DNA of 64,000 bases from VXNJ01 sp009840625. Lineage in GTDB: Bacteria > Chloroflexota > UBA11872 > VXNJ01. The position numbers were made by a program, and so were the translations under genes. This document shows, one piece after another, positions 43,685 to 52,524 of this stretch (position 1 is its first letter; each line of letters opens with the position of its first letter). The notes beneath the pieces were generated by a model. It saw only the letters and a list, made by a program, of their open reading frames with translations, made no database searches and had not been told where the DNA came from. The DNA is taken from NCBI GenBank assembly GCA_965207915.1, contig OZ242304.1, forward strand, positions 1,240,001 through 1,304,000, in the 5' to 3' direction.

Positions 43685-44019
43685 CCCCTGCGCGCCCCGC
43701 AACCCGCAGTCAGCAGGGCGCCAGCGCGAACGGTTAGGGCGTCGCCGCACCGGCCACGGTGACAAATCCAATATGCCGGCGGCCGGCCCGGATGGACCGA
43801 AATCGGCAAATGGCCCACCCTGCTGGCCAACCCCTCCTCCCGCTGATCGTTCCCGTCTCCACCGGGATGGCGGCTCGGGGCCGGCGTCCAATCCGGTCTC
43901 GGCCCGATTCAAGAGCGGCGGCGGTAAACGCGGCTCGCGATCCCGGCGTTGGGTGAAAGTATGTCCGCGGTCAGCTACTTGTTTCAGACAGCTACTTGGT
44001 AATACCGTATAGTGGAATC
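43685..44019 (+). other. Intergenic region between NDT-like pair and padR
   Basis: 335 nt with no supported gene; short frames are Arg/Pro-rich noise. Its last 50 nt carry a direct repeat CAGCTACTTG (43972-43981 and 43989-43998) and the padR promoter. Nothing else recognised. Confidence 0.6.
43972..44013 (+). promoter_or_regulatory. Candidate leaderless promoter and operator of padR
   Basis: A weak -35 CAGACA (43985-43990) and a good -10 TATAGT (44008-44013) are 17 nt apart; the start point would fall on the A of the ATG at 44020. CAGCTACTTG occurs twice with a 17-nt period, the second copy lying in the spacer. ATAC-C-GTAT (44002-44010) overlaps the -10 box and resembles PadR half-sites. Autorepression by PadR is inferred. 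Confidence 0.55.
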
Positions 44020-44361
44020 ATGGACTTTACGGACAACTGGACGACCCAGTTAAGAAAAGGCGCCCTGGAGCTGTGCATGCTCAACATCGTGGGCCAGGAA
44101 CCGGTTTACGGATACGAGATCGTCAAACGCCTGCGCGGCGTCGAGGCCCTTGTGATCCGTGAGGGGACCGTTTATCCCATCCTCAGCCGTCTGCGGCGCG
44201 AAGGATTGGTGAGCACCACGCTCCGGGAATCGCCGGAAGGACCGGCCCGCAAGTATTACGAGTTGACGCCGCGCGGCAAGCGATTGCGCCAGGAGATGAA
44301 CCGTTACTGGGTAGTCCTCAAAAAGGGAATGGACGCGCTCAACACGGAGGGTCCGGAATGA
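44020..44361 (+). CDS. PadR-family transcriptional regulator
   Basis: A 113-residue winged-helix protein. R-K-G-A-L-E-L-C-M-L-N-I-V, then Y-G-Y-E-I-V-K-R-L, then R-E-G-T-V-Y-P-I-L-S-R-L-R-R-E-G-L-V are the classic PadR helices, with R-K-Y-Y-E-L-T-P-R-G-K-R in the wing. The ATG at 44020 is used; a TTG eight codons upstream lies before the predicted -10 box. It overlaps the HAAS-type gene by 4 nt, a common pairing in which PadR represses both genes. Confidence 0.93.
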   Translation: MDFTDNWTTQLRKGALELCMLNIVGQEPVYGYEIVKRLRGVEALVIREGTVYPILSRLRREGLVSTTLRESPEGPARKYYELTPRGKRLRQEMNRYWVVLKKGMDALNTEGPE

Positions 44362-45167
44362 TGGCGGCGCAACCTACGTTCACCGAAAACGCGCGCAGCG
44401 ATCTGGATCGTTACCTGCGGCGCGTCAGGCACGCGCTGCGGCCGCACCCCTCCGTCGACGCCGACGAGGTGGAGCTCGAAATCAAGGGGCACATCGAGGC
44501 CGAGCTGGCGGACGAGCCCGAACCGGTCACGGCCGAGCGCCTGCACGGCGTGCTTGACCGGCTAGGCAGCCCCAACGACTGGGTCCCGGATGACGACCTT
44601 CCGGCATGGCGGAAACTGCTGCTCCGACTCAGTACCGGGCCCGAAGACTGGCGGCTTGCCTATCTCTCGCTCGGCCTGTTCGTAACAAGCTGGTTACTGG
44701 CACCGGTTGCCCCGCTGCTCATATTCGCCAGCTTTCTGGTCGCCCGGGCTGGACTGCGGCTGCTCGAGGAACGCGGCGAATCCGCCGGCGCCCGCAAGTG
44801 GTTCTTCTACCCGCCGCTGGTGTTCATCTATCTAGTCATCGCGATCATCGCCGTGATATTCCCGCTCGCGGTCACCGTGGGCATGGCGGCGGACCCCAGC
44901 CTGCCGCCCGATCTTTACGGCATCCGCGGAGTCGTTTCGGAGTGGATCGCCCTGCCGGGCTGGCTGGCGGCGGCCCTGCTGGCCGTGTTGTTTAACGGGA
45001 TCTGGTGGCTGGGTATCGGACTGGCCCTGGCACGGCTGACACGTGCCTTCCGGGCGGTATTCTGGCCGTTCGCCGAACGGACCCAGAAGCGTCACGGCCT
45101 CCGCATCGCTTTGGTCGGCGCCGCCAGCGCCGCACTGTCGGGTTCAGCCCTCGCGCTGATGGCCTAA
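44358..45167 (+). CDS. HAAS-domain membrane protein, PadR partner
   Basis: A 269-residue protein. Residues 10-85 are a cytoplasmic helical domain of the HAAS type (Y-L-R-R-V-R-H-A-L, V-E-L-E-I-K-G-H-I-E-A-E-L, L-D-R-L-G-S-P), which recurs next to PadR regulators and is thought to carry signals to the membrane. About five to six transmembrane helices follow. The output is unknown. Two adjacent ATG codons begin it; the first overlaps the padR stop. Confidence 0.82.
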   Translation: MMAAQPTFTENARSDLDRYLRRVRHALRPHPSVDADEVELEIKGHIEAELADEPEPVTAERLHGVLDRLGSPNDWVPDDDLPAWRKLLLRLSTGPEDWRLAYLSLGLFVTSWLLAPVAPLLIFASFLVARAGLRLLEERGESAGARKWFFYPPLVFIYLVIAIIAVIFPLAVTVGMAADPSLPPDLYGIRGVVSEWIALPGWLAAALLAVLFNGIWWLGIGLALARLTRAFRAVFWPFAERTQKRHGLRIALVGAASAALSGSALALMA

Positions 45168-45306
45168 GGGCAACAAAAGCCGGACCGCAGTTGCGCGGTC
45201 GCGCCGTCGCAATAAGGCCCGAGGCGGGTCGGTTGCCGCCCATTGCCGCGTTACCGGATTCGGCGAGATTGCGCCGGGCGGGTCGGAAGTAGGCGGCCGC
45301 GGACAT

Positions 45307-46236
45307 CTAGGCCATGGCCGCGCTGGCGGCGCGGATCTTTGCCAATTCATCCCCGTCCAGCGGGGTGCTTGCCGCCGCCGCGTTGGCCCTGATCTGGTCG
45401 GGCGATTTAGCGCCGGTAATGGCGCAGGTCACGGCCGGGTGCGCGAGCACGAACCCGACCGCCTTATCGACGATGCTACGGCCGGATTCGTCCAAATCGC
45501 CGACCGCGTCGGCGACTGCCAGCTCTTTCAGGTACAGTTCGCGCCGCTGGCCACCATTCCAGCCAGCGCGGACGAAATCTGCAAACTTGGACCGGGCGTC
45601 GTATTTGCCGGTCAGGACCCCCTGGCCCAGCGAGCCCCGGATCAGGGTGCCGATATCCCGCTCCAGGCAAAAGGGCAGCGCCGCCCGCTCGGCCCCGCGG
45701 CGCACGATCGAGTAGTCGATCTGGGCGATCGCGCATTCGCCATCGGCGTCGAATTTGGCAATCACGTCGGCATTGCCCGAGGAGACTCCGAAGTGACGGA
45801 TCTTGCCCTGTTCGCGCAGGATCCTAAATCCCTCGAGGTAGATCGCCGGGTCTGGAGGATCCTCGTCGTGGCACTGGAAAAGATCAATGTAGTCGGTGCC
45901 CAGTCGGTGCAGGCTGGCGTGGCAGGCGTTTACGATGTGCAGCGGGTGGGTGTAGCGCTGCGGATGGCCCTGGCGGTATAGCAGGTGCCCCACTTTCGAG
46001 GCAATGAAAACCCTCTGGCGATCGGCACCTAGGGCCTTGCCAAGCCGCTCTTCGCCCAGCAGCGGGCCGTAATTGTCGGCGGTGTCAAAGAGGTTGATCC
46101 CGGCGTCGAGCGCCGCGCGGACGGTACCGGTTGCCGTCGCGTCGGACAACTCGCCCCACTGGTTGCCAAGCGCCCAGGTGCCGAAACTGACTGCCGACAC
46201 TCCCCAGCCGGTCTTGCCCAGGCGGCGGTAATTCAC
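45307..46236 (-). CDS. Aldo/keto reductase, copy 2 of a tandem pair
   Basis: A 309-residue NAD(P)H-dependent TIM-barrel reductase. F-D-T-A-D-N-Y-G supplies Asp and the catalytic Tyr, F-I-A-S-K-V-G the Lys, and L-F-Q-C-H-D the His. A-I-T-G-A-K-S-P-D-Q-I is the coenzyme-binding segment. It resembles the Tas/YghZ-type branch that acts on sugars and small aldehydes. It lies downstream of a second copy at 46344-47273; a shared tract of about 235 bp shows only three differences. Confidence 0.92.
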   Translation of the reverse strand: MNYRRLGKTGWGVSAVSFGTWALGNQWGELSDATATGTVRAALDAGINLFDTADNYGPLLGEERLGKALGADRQRVFIASKVGHLLYRQGHPQRYTHPLHIVNACHASLHRLGTDYIDLFQCHDEDPPDPAIYLEGFRILREQGKIRHFGVSSGNADVIAKFDADGECAIAQIDYSIVRRGAERAALPFCLERDIGTLIRGSLGQGVLTGKYDARSKFADFVRAGWNGGQRRELYLKELAVADAVGDLDESGRSIVDKAVGFVLAHPAVTCAITGAKSPDQIRANAAAASTPLDGDELAKIRAASAAMA

Positions 46237-46343
46237 TCAAAGTCCCCATGCGCGGATCGGGCGATCGCCCTTTGATTCAGGCTCCATTGTGGGCCCGGCC
46301 TGCGCCCTCAAGTCCGCTGCGGGGACGCTCCTGCGGCGAGCGG

Positions 46344-47273
46344 TCAGGTCATATCGGCGCTGCATTCGCGGATTGTTTCCAGTTCTTCAGAAGTCAGACT
46401 GACGGCTCCCGCTGCGGCATTGGCGCGGATCTGCCCGGGTGACTTGGCACCGGTGATGGCGCAGGTTACGGCCGGGTGCGCGAGCACGAACCCCAGCGCC
46501 AGTTCGACCAGGCCGCGACCGGGCCGACTCAGCTCGCCAACCGCTGCCGCGATCGCCAGTTCCTTGAGAAACAACTCGCGCCGTTCCCCGTCATTCCAGC
46601 CCGAGCGGACCGAGTCGCCAAAGCGAGTCTCCGCGTCGTATTTGCCGGTCAGGACCCCCTGGCCCAGCGAGCCCCGGATCAGGGTTCCGATATCCCGCTC
46701 CAGGCACAAGGGCAGCGCCGCCCGCTCGGCCCCGCGGCGCACGATCGAGTAGTCGATCTGGGCGATCGCGCATTCGCCATCGGCGTCGAATTTGGCAATC
46801 ACGTCGGCATTGCCCGAGGAGACTCCGAAGTGACGGATCTTGCCCTGTTCGCGCAGGATCCCAAATCCCTCCAAAAACACCTCCACGTTGTCCGGGTCGG
46901 CCTGGTGGCACTGGTAAAGGTCGATGTAGTCGGTGCCCAGTCGGTGCAGGCTGGCGTGACAGGCGCTGACTATGTGCAGCGGGTGGGTATAAGCCTGGGC
47001 ATGTCCCTGGCGGTTGCCCAGGTTGCCGACCTTTGTTGCAATGAACACGCTTGACCGCTCCGAACCGAGCGCTTTGCCCAATCGCTCCTCGGCCAGCAGC
47101 GGTCCGTAGCCGTCGGCGACGTCGAATAGGTTGATCCCGCAATCCAGCGCCGCTCGCACGGTGTCGCGGGCAGTATCGTCGCTCAGGTCGCCCCACTGGT
47201 TGCCCAGCGCCCAGGCGCCCACGCTAACCGGCGAAACGTCCCAGCCGGTCTTGCCAAGTCGGCGATATTCCAT
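46344..47273 (-). CDS. Aldo/keto reductase, copy 1 of a tandem pair
   Basis: A 309-residue paralogue of the adjacent reductase, same length, with D-V-A-D-G-Y-G, F-I-A-T-K-V-G and L-Y-Q-C-H-Q giving the Asp-Tyr-Lys-His set. Most substitutions lie outside a central tract (46634-46871) that is almost identical to copy 2. The two are separated by 107 nt and transcribed together leftward. Substrate specificities may differ through the diverged loops. Confidence 0.92.
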   Translation of the reverse strand: MEYRRLGKTGWDVSPVSVGAWALGNQWGDLSDDTARDTVRAALDCGINLFDVADGYGPLLAEERLGKALGSERSSVFIATKVGNLGNRQGHAQAYTHPLHIVSACHASLHRLGTDYIDLYQCHQADPDNVEVFLEGFGILREQGKIRHFGVSSGNADVIAKFDADGECAIAQIDYSIVRRGAERAALPLCLERDIGTLIRGSLGQGVLTGKYDAETRFGDSVRSGWNDGERRELFLKELAIAAAVGELSRPGRGLVELALGFVLAHPAVTCAITGAKSPGQIRANAAAGAVSLTSEELETIRECSADMT

Positions 47274-47399
47274 TGTTCTGGCCCGTTCTCAATAGCTGCC
47301 GCGCGGACTGCCCGGCAGCGAATGCCGGAACACGCCGCGGCGGCGATTCCGCAATTTGATCCGCGACCATTTTGGGGACCGGAGTGTGCGGTAGGCGTC

Positions 47400-48143
47400 C
47401 TAGCCAGTCCAGCCGTCGCGGCGCTGGCCCAGTTCCGGCCGGCCGGGGTTGGCGGCCGCATAGGCGCATCCATCCCGCAGCGGGCAGTCCCCGCAAAGCG
47501 GGCGCTTGCGGCAGAAGTTTTTGCCGTGCTGGATGAGCAGGGCATGGTATTCGCCGGCCAGTTCGGCGCTCGGAGTGATCGCCGATAGCACTTTTTCGCG
47601 CAGGTGGCTACGATCTGGGTCGGGGCCGATCAAGCCCAGCCGGGACCAGATGCGGACGGCATAGGTATCCACGACGAAGGTCGGCCGCCGGGCCGCGAAC
47701 AACATGATTGCGTCGGCGGTCTCCGGACCGATTCCCCAGCAGGAAAGCAACGCCTCCCGCAGCTGCGGGGCGGGTAAGGCGAGCAGATCGGCCAGCGACC
47801 CGTGCTCCAGGCACAGCCTGGCGAATTGCTCCAGTTTGCGGGCTTTCTGGCGGAAGTAGCCGGCCGGCCGGACCAGTTCGGCCAGCTCGGGCGCCGGCAC
47901 CGCCGCCAGGTCCTCGATCCGGGTCAGATCGGCGTCGGCCAGGCGCTCCAGCGCCCGTGCGGCGTTGCTCCAGTTGGTGTTCTGACAGAGGATCGCCCCG
48001 GCGCAGATGTAGTCGGCCCGGCCGGGCCAGGATTCCGGCCACCAGCGCTGCGGGCCGTAGGCCGAGACCAGGCGATCGTAGACGTCCAGCAGCCCGCTCG
48101 TGGTCGGGCCGCCCGGATCAGTCGCCCGCGAAACCGTACCCAT
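47400..48143 (-). CDS. HhH-GPD DNA glycosylase, endonuclease III / MagIII-like
   Basis: A 247-residue base-excision repair enzyme. The helix-hairpin-helix is C-W-G-I-G-P-E-T-A-D-A-I; the catalytic Asp lies in F-V-V-D-T-Y-A-V-R-I; the C-terminus has four Cys (C-x5-C-x2-C-x5-C) for a [4Fe-4S] cluster. In endonuclease III a Lys in the hairpin (G-R-K-T-A) gives AP-lyase activity; here that site is Glu, so I expect a monofunctional glycosylase. The ATG lies inside the end of thrS (26-nt overlap), so the two are coupled. Confidence 0.88.
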   Translation of the reverse strand: MGTVSRATDPGGPTTSGLLDVYDRLVSAYGPQRWWPESWPGRADYICAGAILCQNTNWSNAARALERLADADLTRIEDLAAVPAPELAELVRPAGYFRQKARKLEQFARLCLEHGSLADLLALPAPQLREALLSCWGIGPETADAIMLFAARRPTFVVDTYAVRIWSRLGLIGPDPDRSHLREKVLSAITPSAELAGEYHALLIQHGKNFCRKRPLCGDCPLRDGCAYAAANPGRPELGQRRDGWTG

Positions 48144-49878
48144 CGGAGCGATCTGCGACCAGGGCGTTGGCGGTGCTGATCAATTCATCAACGGTGATCG
48201 CGCCGACCTGGCCGCCGGCCCGCAGCCGCAACGATACCTTGCCGGCGGCAACGTCCCGGTCGCCGGCGATGAGCATGTACGGAATCTTCTGGTTCTGGGC
48301 ATGGCGGATCTTGCGGTTCATGCGCTCGGAGCGGGCGTCGACTTCGGCCCGCAGACCGGCTTCGCTCAGCCGATCGGCAACCTGCCGGCAATAGGCCAGG
48401 TGACGGTCGGCGATCGGAATGACCTGAACCTGCACCGGGGCCAGCCAGAGCGGGAAGGCGCCGCCGTAGTGCTCGGTGAGGATTGCCGCGAAGCGCTCGA
48501 TCGAACCCCAAAGCGCCCGGTGCACCATCACCGGACGCTGCCGCGAGCCGTCCTCGGCCTCGTATTCGATTCCGAACCGCTCCGGCAGGTTGAAGTCGAC
48601 CTGGACGGTCGAGAGCTGCCAGAGCCGCCCGATCGCGTCGCGAATGTGGACATCGATCTTGGGTCCGTAGAACGCGGCTTCGCCGGGAACCCGTTCATAT
48701 TCCAGACCCGACCGCGTCAGCGCCTCGACCAGGCCCGATTCGGCCAGCTGCCAGAGATCGTCATCGCCGACGTACTTGTCCTTGCCTTCCTCGTCGCGGA
48801 CGCTCAGTGCCACCTGAAGGTCGGTGAAGCCGAACACCGCGAGCATGTCGCGGGCGATCGTGAGCGCCGCCTCGATCTCGTCGGCGAACTGGTCGCGGCG
48901 ACAGAAGATGTGGGCATCGTCCTGGGTGAAGCCGCGGACCCGCAGCGCGCCGTGCAGGACCCCCGATTGCTCGTAGCGATAGACGGTTCCCAGTTCGGCA
49001 TACCGCAGCGGCAGATCGCGGTAGCTGCGCGTGCGCGAGGCGTAGATCTTCACGTGGAAGGGGCAGTTCATCGGCTTGTTGATGAACGACTGGTTCTCCA
49101 GCTCCATCTCCGGGAACAGCCCGTCGCTGTACCAGTGGGTGTGACCGCTGGTTTCCCAGAGGCCCTTGCGCCCGATGTGCGGCGTATAGACGATGTCGTA
49201 GCCGCGGTCACGGTGCTCGGCGCGCCAGTAGTCCTCCATGAGCTCGCGCAGCATCCCGCCGCGCGGATGCCAGAGCACTAGCCCGGCGCCGACTTCCTGG
49301 TTGATCGAAAAAAGGTCCAGTTCGCGCGCCAGGCGGCGGTGATCGCGGCGCGCCGCCTCCTCCAGGCGTTTCAGGTAGGCCTTGAGCTCGCCCCGGGTCG
49401 GAAAGCTGGTCGCGTACAGCCGCTGCAGCTGGGGGTTGTTCTCCGAACCCTTCCAGTAGGCGCCGGCCACCGAAAGCAGCCGGAAGTGGCCCACTCCGGC
49501 GGTGCTGGCAACGTGGGGACCGCGGCAAAGATCCACGAACGGCCCGCAGCGATAAAGCGAAATCTCCTCGCCGGCCTCGATCAGGTCCCTTATCGCCTCG
49601 ACTTTGTAGTCCTGCCCCATCTCCGCAAAGGATTCGGCGGCCTCGTCGCCGGCGATTACCTCGTATTCGAACGGGTGGGCCGCCTTGGCCAATTTGGCCA
49701 TGCGCTGTTCGATCTCGGCAAAGTCCTCGGAGCTCAGCGGGCGCGGCAATTCGAAGTCGTAGTAGAAGCCGTCTTCGATCGGCGGGCCGAAGCCGAACTT
49801 GGCTTCGGGGAACATCTCCTGAACCGCCGCCGCCATCACGTGGGCACAGGAATGACGCATGCGCTGCAGGTCGTTCAT
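48118..49878 (-). CDS. thrS: Threonyl-tRNA synthetase lacking the TGS domain
   Basis: A 586-residue class II synthetase. It begins directly with the N2 editing domain: H-S-C-A-H (His9, His13) and C-R-G-P-H are its metal-site residues. The catalytic core has M-N-C-P-F-H (zinc Cys), R-Y-E-Q-S-G and V-M-V-H-R-A; an anticodon-binding domain ends the protein. The usual 60-residue N-terminal TGS domain is absent, and there is no room for it upstream. Divergent from the DMT transporter genes. Confidence 0.95.
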   Translation of the reverse strand: MNDLQRMRHSCAHVMAAAVQEMFPEAKFGFGPPIEDGFYYDFELPRPLSSEDFAEIEQRMAKLAKAAHPFEYEVIAGDEAAESFAEMGQDYKVEAIRDLIEAGEEISLYRCGPFVDLCRGPHVASTAGVGHFRLLSVAGAYWKGSENNPQLQRLYATSFPTRGELKAYLKRLEEAARRDHRRLARELDLFSINQEVGAGLVLWHPRGGMLRELMEDYWRAEHRDRGYDIVYTPHIGRKGLWETSGHTHWYSDGLFPEMELENQSFINKPMNCPFHVKIYASRTRSYRDLPLRYAELGTVYRYEQSGVLHGALRVRGFTQDDAHIFCRRDQFADEIEAALTIARDMLAVFGFTDLQVALSVRDEEGKDKYVGDDDLWQLAESGLVEALTRSGLEYERVPGEAAFYGPKIDVHIRDAIGRLWQLSTVQVDFNLPERFGIEYEAEDGSRQRPVMVHRALWGSIERFAAILTEHYGGAFPLWLAPVQVQVIPIADRHLAYCRQVADRLSEAGLRAEVDARSERMNRKIRHAQNQKIPYMLIAGDRDVAAGKVSLRLRAGGQVGAITVDELISTANALVADRSDGYGFAGD

Positions 49879-49960
49879 CGGGGGAGCGGGCCGGGGCGGG
49901 GCAAAATTTAGCCCCCGATTATCCGAATACGCGAGCCCCGAATAGCCCGGCTGGGACCCC

Positions 49961-50902
49961 TTGCTTTACCTCATATTGCACCTGGCCGGCATGGTCGCGT
50001 TCGTCAACATCGCCCGCTACGCGCGCAACGATCCGCGCGGATTCTTCGTAACCGGGGCGGTCGGTTATTGCTCGGCGGCGGTAATCGCCGCGATCTGGTC
50101 GTTGACGCTCCACGGCGGCATTTCACTCGAGCTGCCGGCGGTCCTCTTCGGGGCATTCCAGGGATTTGCCTTCCAGTTCATGTACCTGGTGGTCTTCGTC
50201 ATGGTCGGCCTCGGCGGCATGGCGGTCACCTCCACGATCAATCGCATGACGATCCTGGTGCCAACCGTGGGGGCGATCCTGATCTGGGCCGAGCAGCCGA
50301 CCCCGGAGCGCTACCTGGGCATCGCGGCCATCTTCCTGGCCCTGCCGCTGCTGGGCCTCCAGGCCCAGCGCCGGGCGGTCCAGGCCAAGATGGGCAGCTG
50401 GTTGATGCCGCTGCTCGTCCTGGCCTCCTTTTTCCTGCTGGGCGGCGCCGAACTCGGCGCCAAGTGGTTCGTCGAAGCGCGCGTTGCGGCCTCCCCCTCC
50501 GACTACACCTTCTGGCTCTTCCTGGCCGCCGGCGGCAGCTCGCTGATAACCTGGCCGCTGGCCAACCGGATGGCGCGTCGCGAATGGGACCGCACCACGC
50601 GGGCGGGCGTTACACCGGCACCCTTCCAGCTGCAGGTGAGCCCGCGCTCCATCGGGTTCGGCCTCGGCCTGGGAGCGGCCAACTGGGGGCAGGCGACCGC
50701 GCTGGTCACGGCCCTGACGGTTTTCGATGCCTCTTTCGTGTTCCCGCTGGCTTCGGCCAGTTTCGTGATCCTGGTCTCGGCAATCGACTTCGTGTTCTGG
50801 CGTCAGCGTTTTGCCCCGCTGACCGTTCTGGGCCTGGCGATCGCCGCCACCGGGGTTGTGCTGGTCAATCTGGACCTGGGCCTGTCCGGAGTGTTCGCAT
50901 AG
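49961..50902 (+). CDS. DMT-superfamily (EamA-like) transporter, copy 1
   Basis: A 313-residue membrane protein with ten hydrophobic segments in two halves, the layout of drug/metabolite transporters. G-I-A-A-I-F-L-A-L-P-L-L-G-L-Q closes the first half and L-G-L-A-I-A-A-T-G-V-V-L-V-N-L the second. The start is TTG-CTT-TAC, conserved in copy 2 (50987). Substrate unknown. Followed by its paralogue and a TlpA-like lipoprotein on the same strand. Confidence 0.82.
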   Translation: MLYLILHLAGMVAFVNIARYARNDPRGFFVTGAVGYCSAAVIAAIWSLTLHGGISLELPAVLFGAFQGFAFQFMYLVVFVMVGLGGMAVTSTINRMTILVPTVGAILIWAEQPTPERYLGIAAIFLALPLLGLQAQRRAVQAKMGSWLMPLLVLASFFLLGGAELGAKWFVEARVAASPSDYTFWLFLAAGGSSLITWPLANRMARREWDRTTRAGVTPAPFQLQVSPRSIGFGLGLGAANWGQATALVTALTVFDASFVFPLASASFVILVSAIDFVFWRQRFAPLTVLGLAIAATGVVLVNLDLGLSGVFA

Positions 50903-50986
50903 GGGTCCGGCCGGGCCGCGGCGGCGGCGAAAATTGCCTTCCCGACTACGCTTCGGCCAACCAACACCCTGCCTGGCGGGCGCTCC

Positions 50987-51928
50987 TTGCTTTACCTACT
51001 TCTGCATCTGGTCGGGGTGCTGACCTTTGTCAACATCGCCCGCTACGCGCGCAACGACCCGCGCGGATTCTTCGTAACCGGGGCCACCAACTACTCGTTC
51101 GCCATGCTGGTCGCCGCCGCCTGGGCGCTGGCGACCCGCGGCGGGATCTCGCTCGAGCCGGCGGCGGTCATTTTCGGCGCCTTCCAAGGATTCACCTACC
51201 AGGTCATGTACCTGGTCCTATTCGTCCTCATGGGTCTCGGCGGGCTGGCCATCAGCACCACCATCAACCGCATGGCGATCCTGGTTCCCACCATTTACGC
51301 GATCCTGGTCTGGGGCGAACAGCCGACTCCGGAGCGATACCTGGGAATTGCCGCCATCGTCCTGGCCACACCGCTGCTGGGACTCGACGCCCAGCGCTAC
51401 GCGGTCCGCACCAAGCAGGGCGGCTGGCTCCTGCCGGCCATGATCCTCATTTCCTTCGGCCTGTTGGGGGGATCCGAGATCGGCGCCAAGTGGTTCGTCG
51501 AGGCCCGCGGCGCGTCCGACCCGGCCGACTACGCCTTCTGGCTATTTGCCGCCGCCAGCGTATGTTCGCTATTGACTTGGCCCCTGGCCAACCGGATGGC
51601 CCGCCGCGAGTGGGAGCGCAACCAGCGCCCGGGCCAGGCCCCGACGCCGTTCAAGGTCCAGGTCAACCCGCGCTCGATAGGGTTCGGGATGGCCCTAGGG
51701 ACAGCCAACTGGGGCCAGGTGGTGGCCCTGATCTCCGCCCTCACGGTCTTTGACGCCTCGTTTGTTTTCCCGTTCGCCACCGCCAGCATGCTGGTCCTGA
51801 TTTCAGTCATCGACTACGTCTTCTGGGGACAGCGGTTCTCGAAGGCCACGATTACCGGCCTGGTCGTGGCCGGGGTCGGGGTGGTCCTGATCAATCTCAA
51901 CCTGGGCTTTGCCGAGGTGTTTTCGTGA
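50987..51928 (+). CDS. DMT-superfamily (EamA-like) transporter, copy 2
   Basis: A 313-residue paralogue of the preceding transporter with the same length and TTG-CTT-TAC start. N-I-A-R-Y-A-R-N-D-P-R-G-F-F-V-T-G-A and A-K-W-F-V-E-A-R are identical in both. It overlaps the TlpA-like gene by 4 nt (GTGA). The pair may form a heterodimer or have split specificity. Confidence 0.82.
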   Translation: MLYLLLHLVGVLTFVNIARYARNDPRGFFVTGATNYSFAMLVAAAWALATRGGISLEPAAVIFGAFQGFTYQVMYLVLFVLMGLGGLAISTTINRMAILVPTIYAILVWGEQPTPERYLGIAAIVLATPLLGLDAQRYAVRTKQGGWLLPAMILISFGLLGGSEIGAKWFVEARGASDPADYAFWLFAAASVCSLLTWPLANRMARREWERNQRPGQAPTPFKVQVNPRSIGFGMALGTANWGQVVALISALTVFDASFVFPFATASMLVLISVIDYVFWGQRFSKATITGLVVAGVGVVLINLNLGFAEVFS

Positions 51929-52449
51929 ACCCGGTGACCCGGCGCGGCGCCTTGCGCCTGCTTGCCGGTTCGCTGGCCTTGGCCGCCTGCGATCAGGCCC
52001 CGGCGGGCCGGGTCGGGCGGGCCGAACGACTCGAGGTCGGCAAGCTATTGCCATCCGCCGCCCTGGAAGATCTGGACGGAACGCCGGTCGAACTCGCCGC
52101 CCAGGCGGGAAACCCGATCGTTATCAATTTTTGGGCTAGCTGGTGCGGCCCCTGCCGCCTGGAAATGCCCGAATTCGACCGGATCTGGCGGTCCGGCGAA
52201 TACCCCGAGCTCGGACTGTTGGCGATCAATGTGGCCGAGGGGTCGTTCGTGGCCAGCCAGTTCGCCGATGAATTAGCGCTGCAGATCCCGCTGGCGCTGG
52301 CCGATCGCGCCGTGGCCGCCCGGCTGCTGGGGACCGCCAGCCTGCCGGTTACGGTCTTTGCCGATTCCGACCAGGTAGTCCGCCACATTCGCTTCGGGGT
52401 CTTGAACGAGGCGATCCTGCGCGAGCAGATCGAGGCCGCGCAAGCCTGA
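51925..52449 (+). CDS. TlpA/ResA-like thioredoxin-fold lipoprotein
   Basis: A 174-residue exported protein. The lipobox L-A-L-A-A-C puts the lipidated Cys at 22; T-R-R-G-A-L-R-L-L before it resembles a twin-arginine signal. W-C-G-P-C (Cys74, Cys77) is the redox motif, and a cis-Pro is present in S-L-P-V-T-V-F. It probably reduces or oxidises disulfides of exported proteins, for instance cytochrome c maturation substrates. GTG start overlaps the transporter stop. Confidence 0.9.
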   Translation: MNPVTRRGALRLLAGSLALAACDQAPAGRVGRAERLEVGKLLPSAALEDLDGTPVELAAQAGNPIVINFWASWCGPCRLEMPEFDRIWRSGEYPELGLLAINVAEGSFVASQFADELALQIPLALADRAVAARLLGTASLPVTVFADSDQVVRHIRFGVLNEAILREQIEAAQA

Positions 52450-52524
52450 TGCCCTGCGGAGTCTGGCCCCGAACGGCCCCTGCCGCTTCGCTTCGGCCGC
52501 ACTGCGGGAGCGCTAAGGAAGACC

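Noticed and set aside
50068..51753. 561-codon frame across both DMT transporter genes
   Set aside because: Low-complexity Gly/Arg/Pro composition; both transporters in the other frame are paralogous and well formed.
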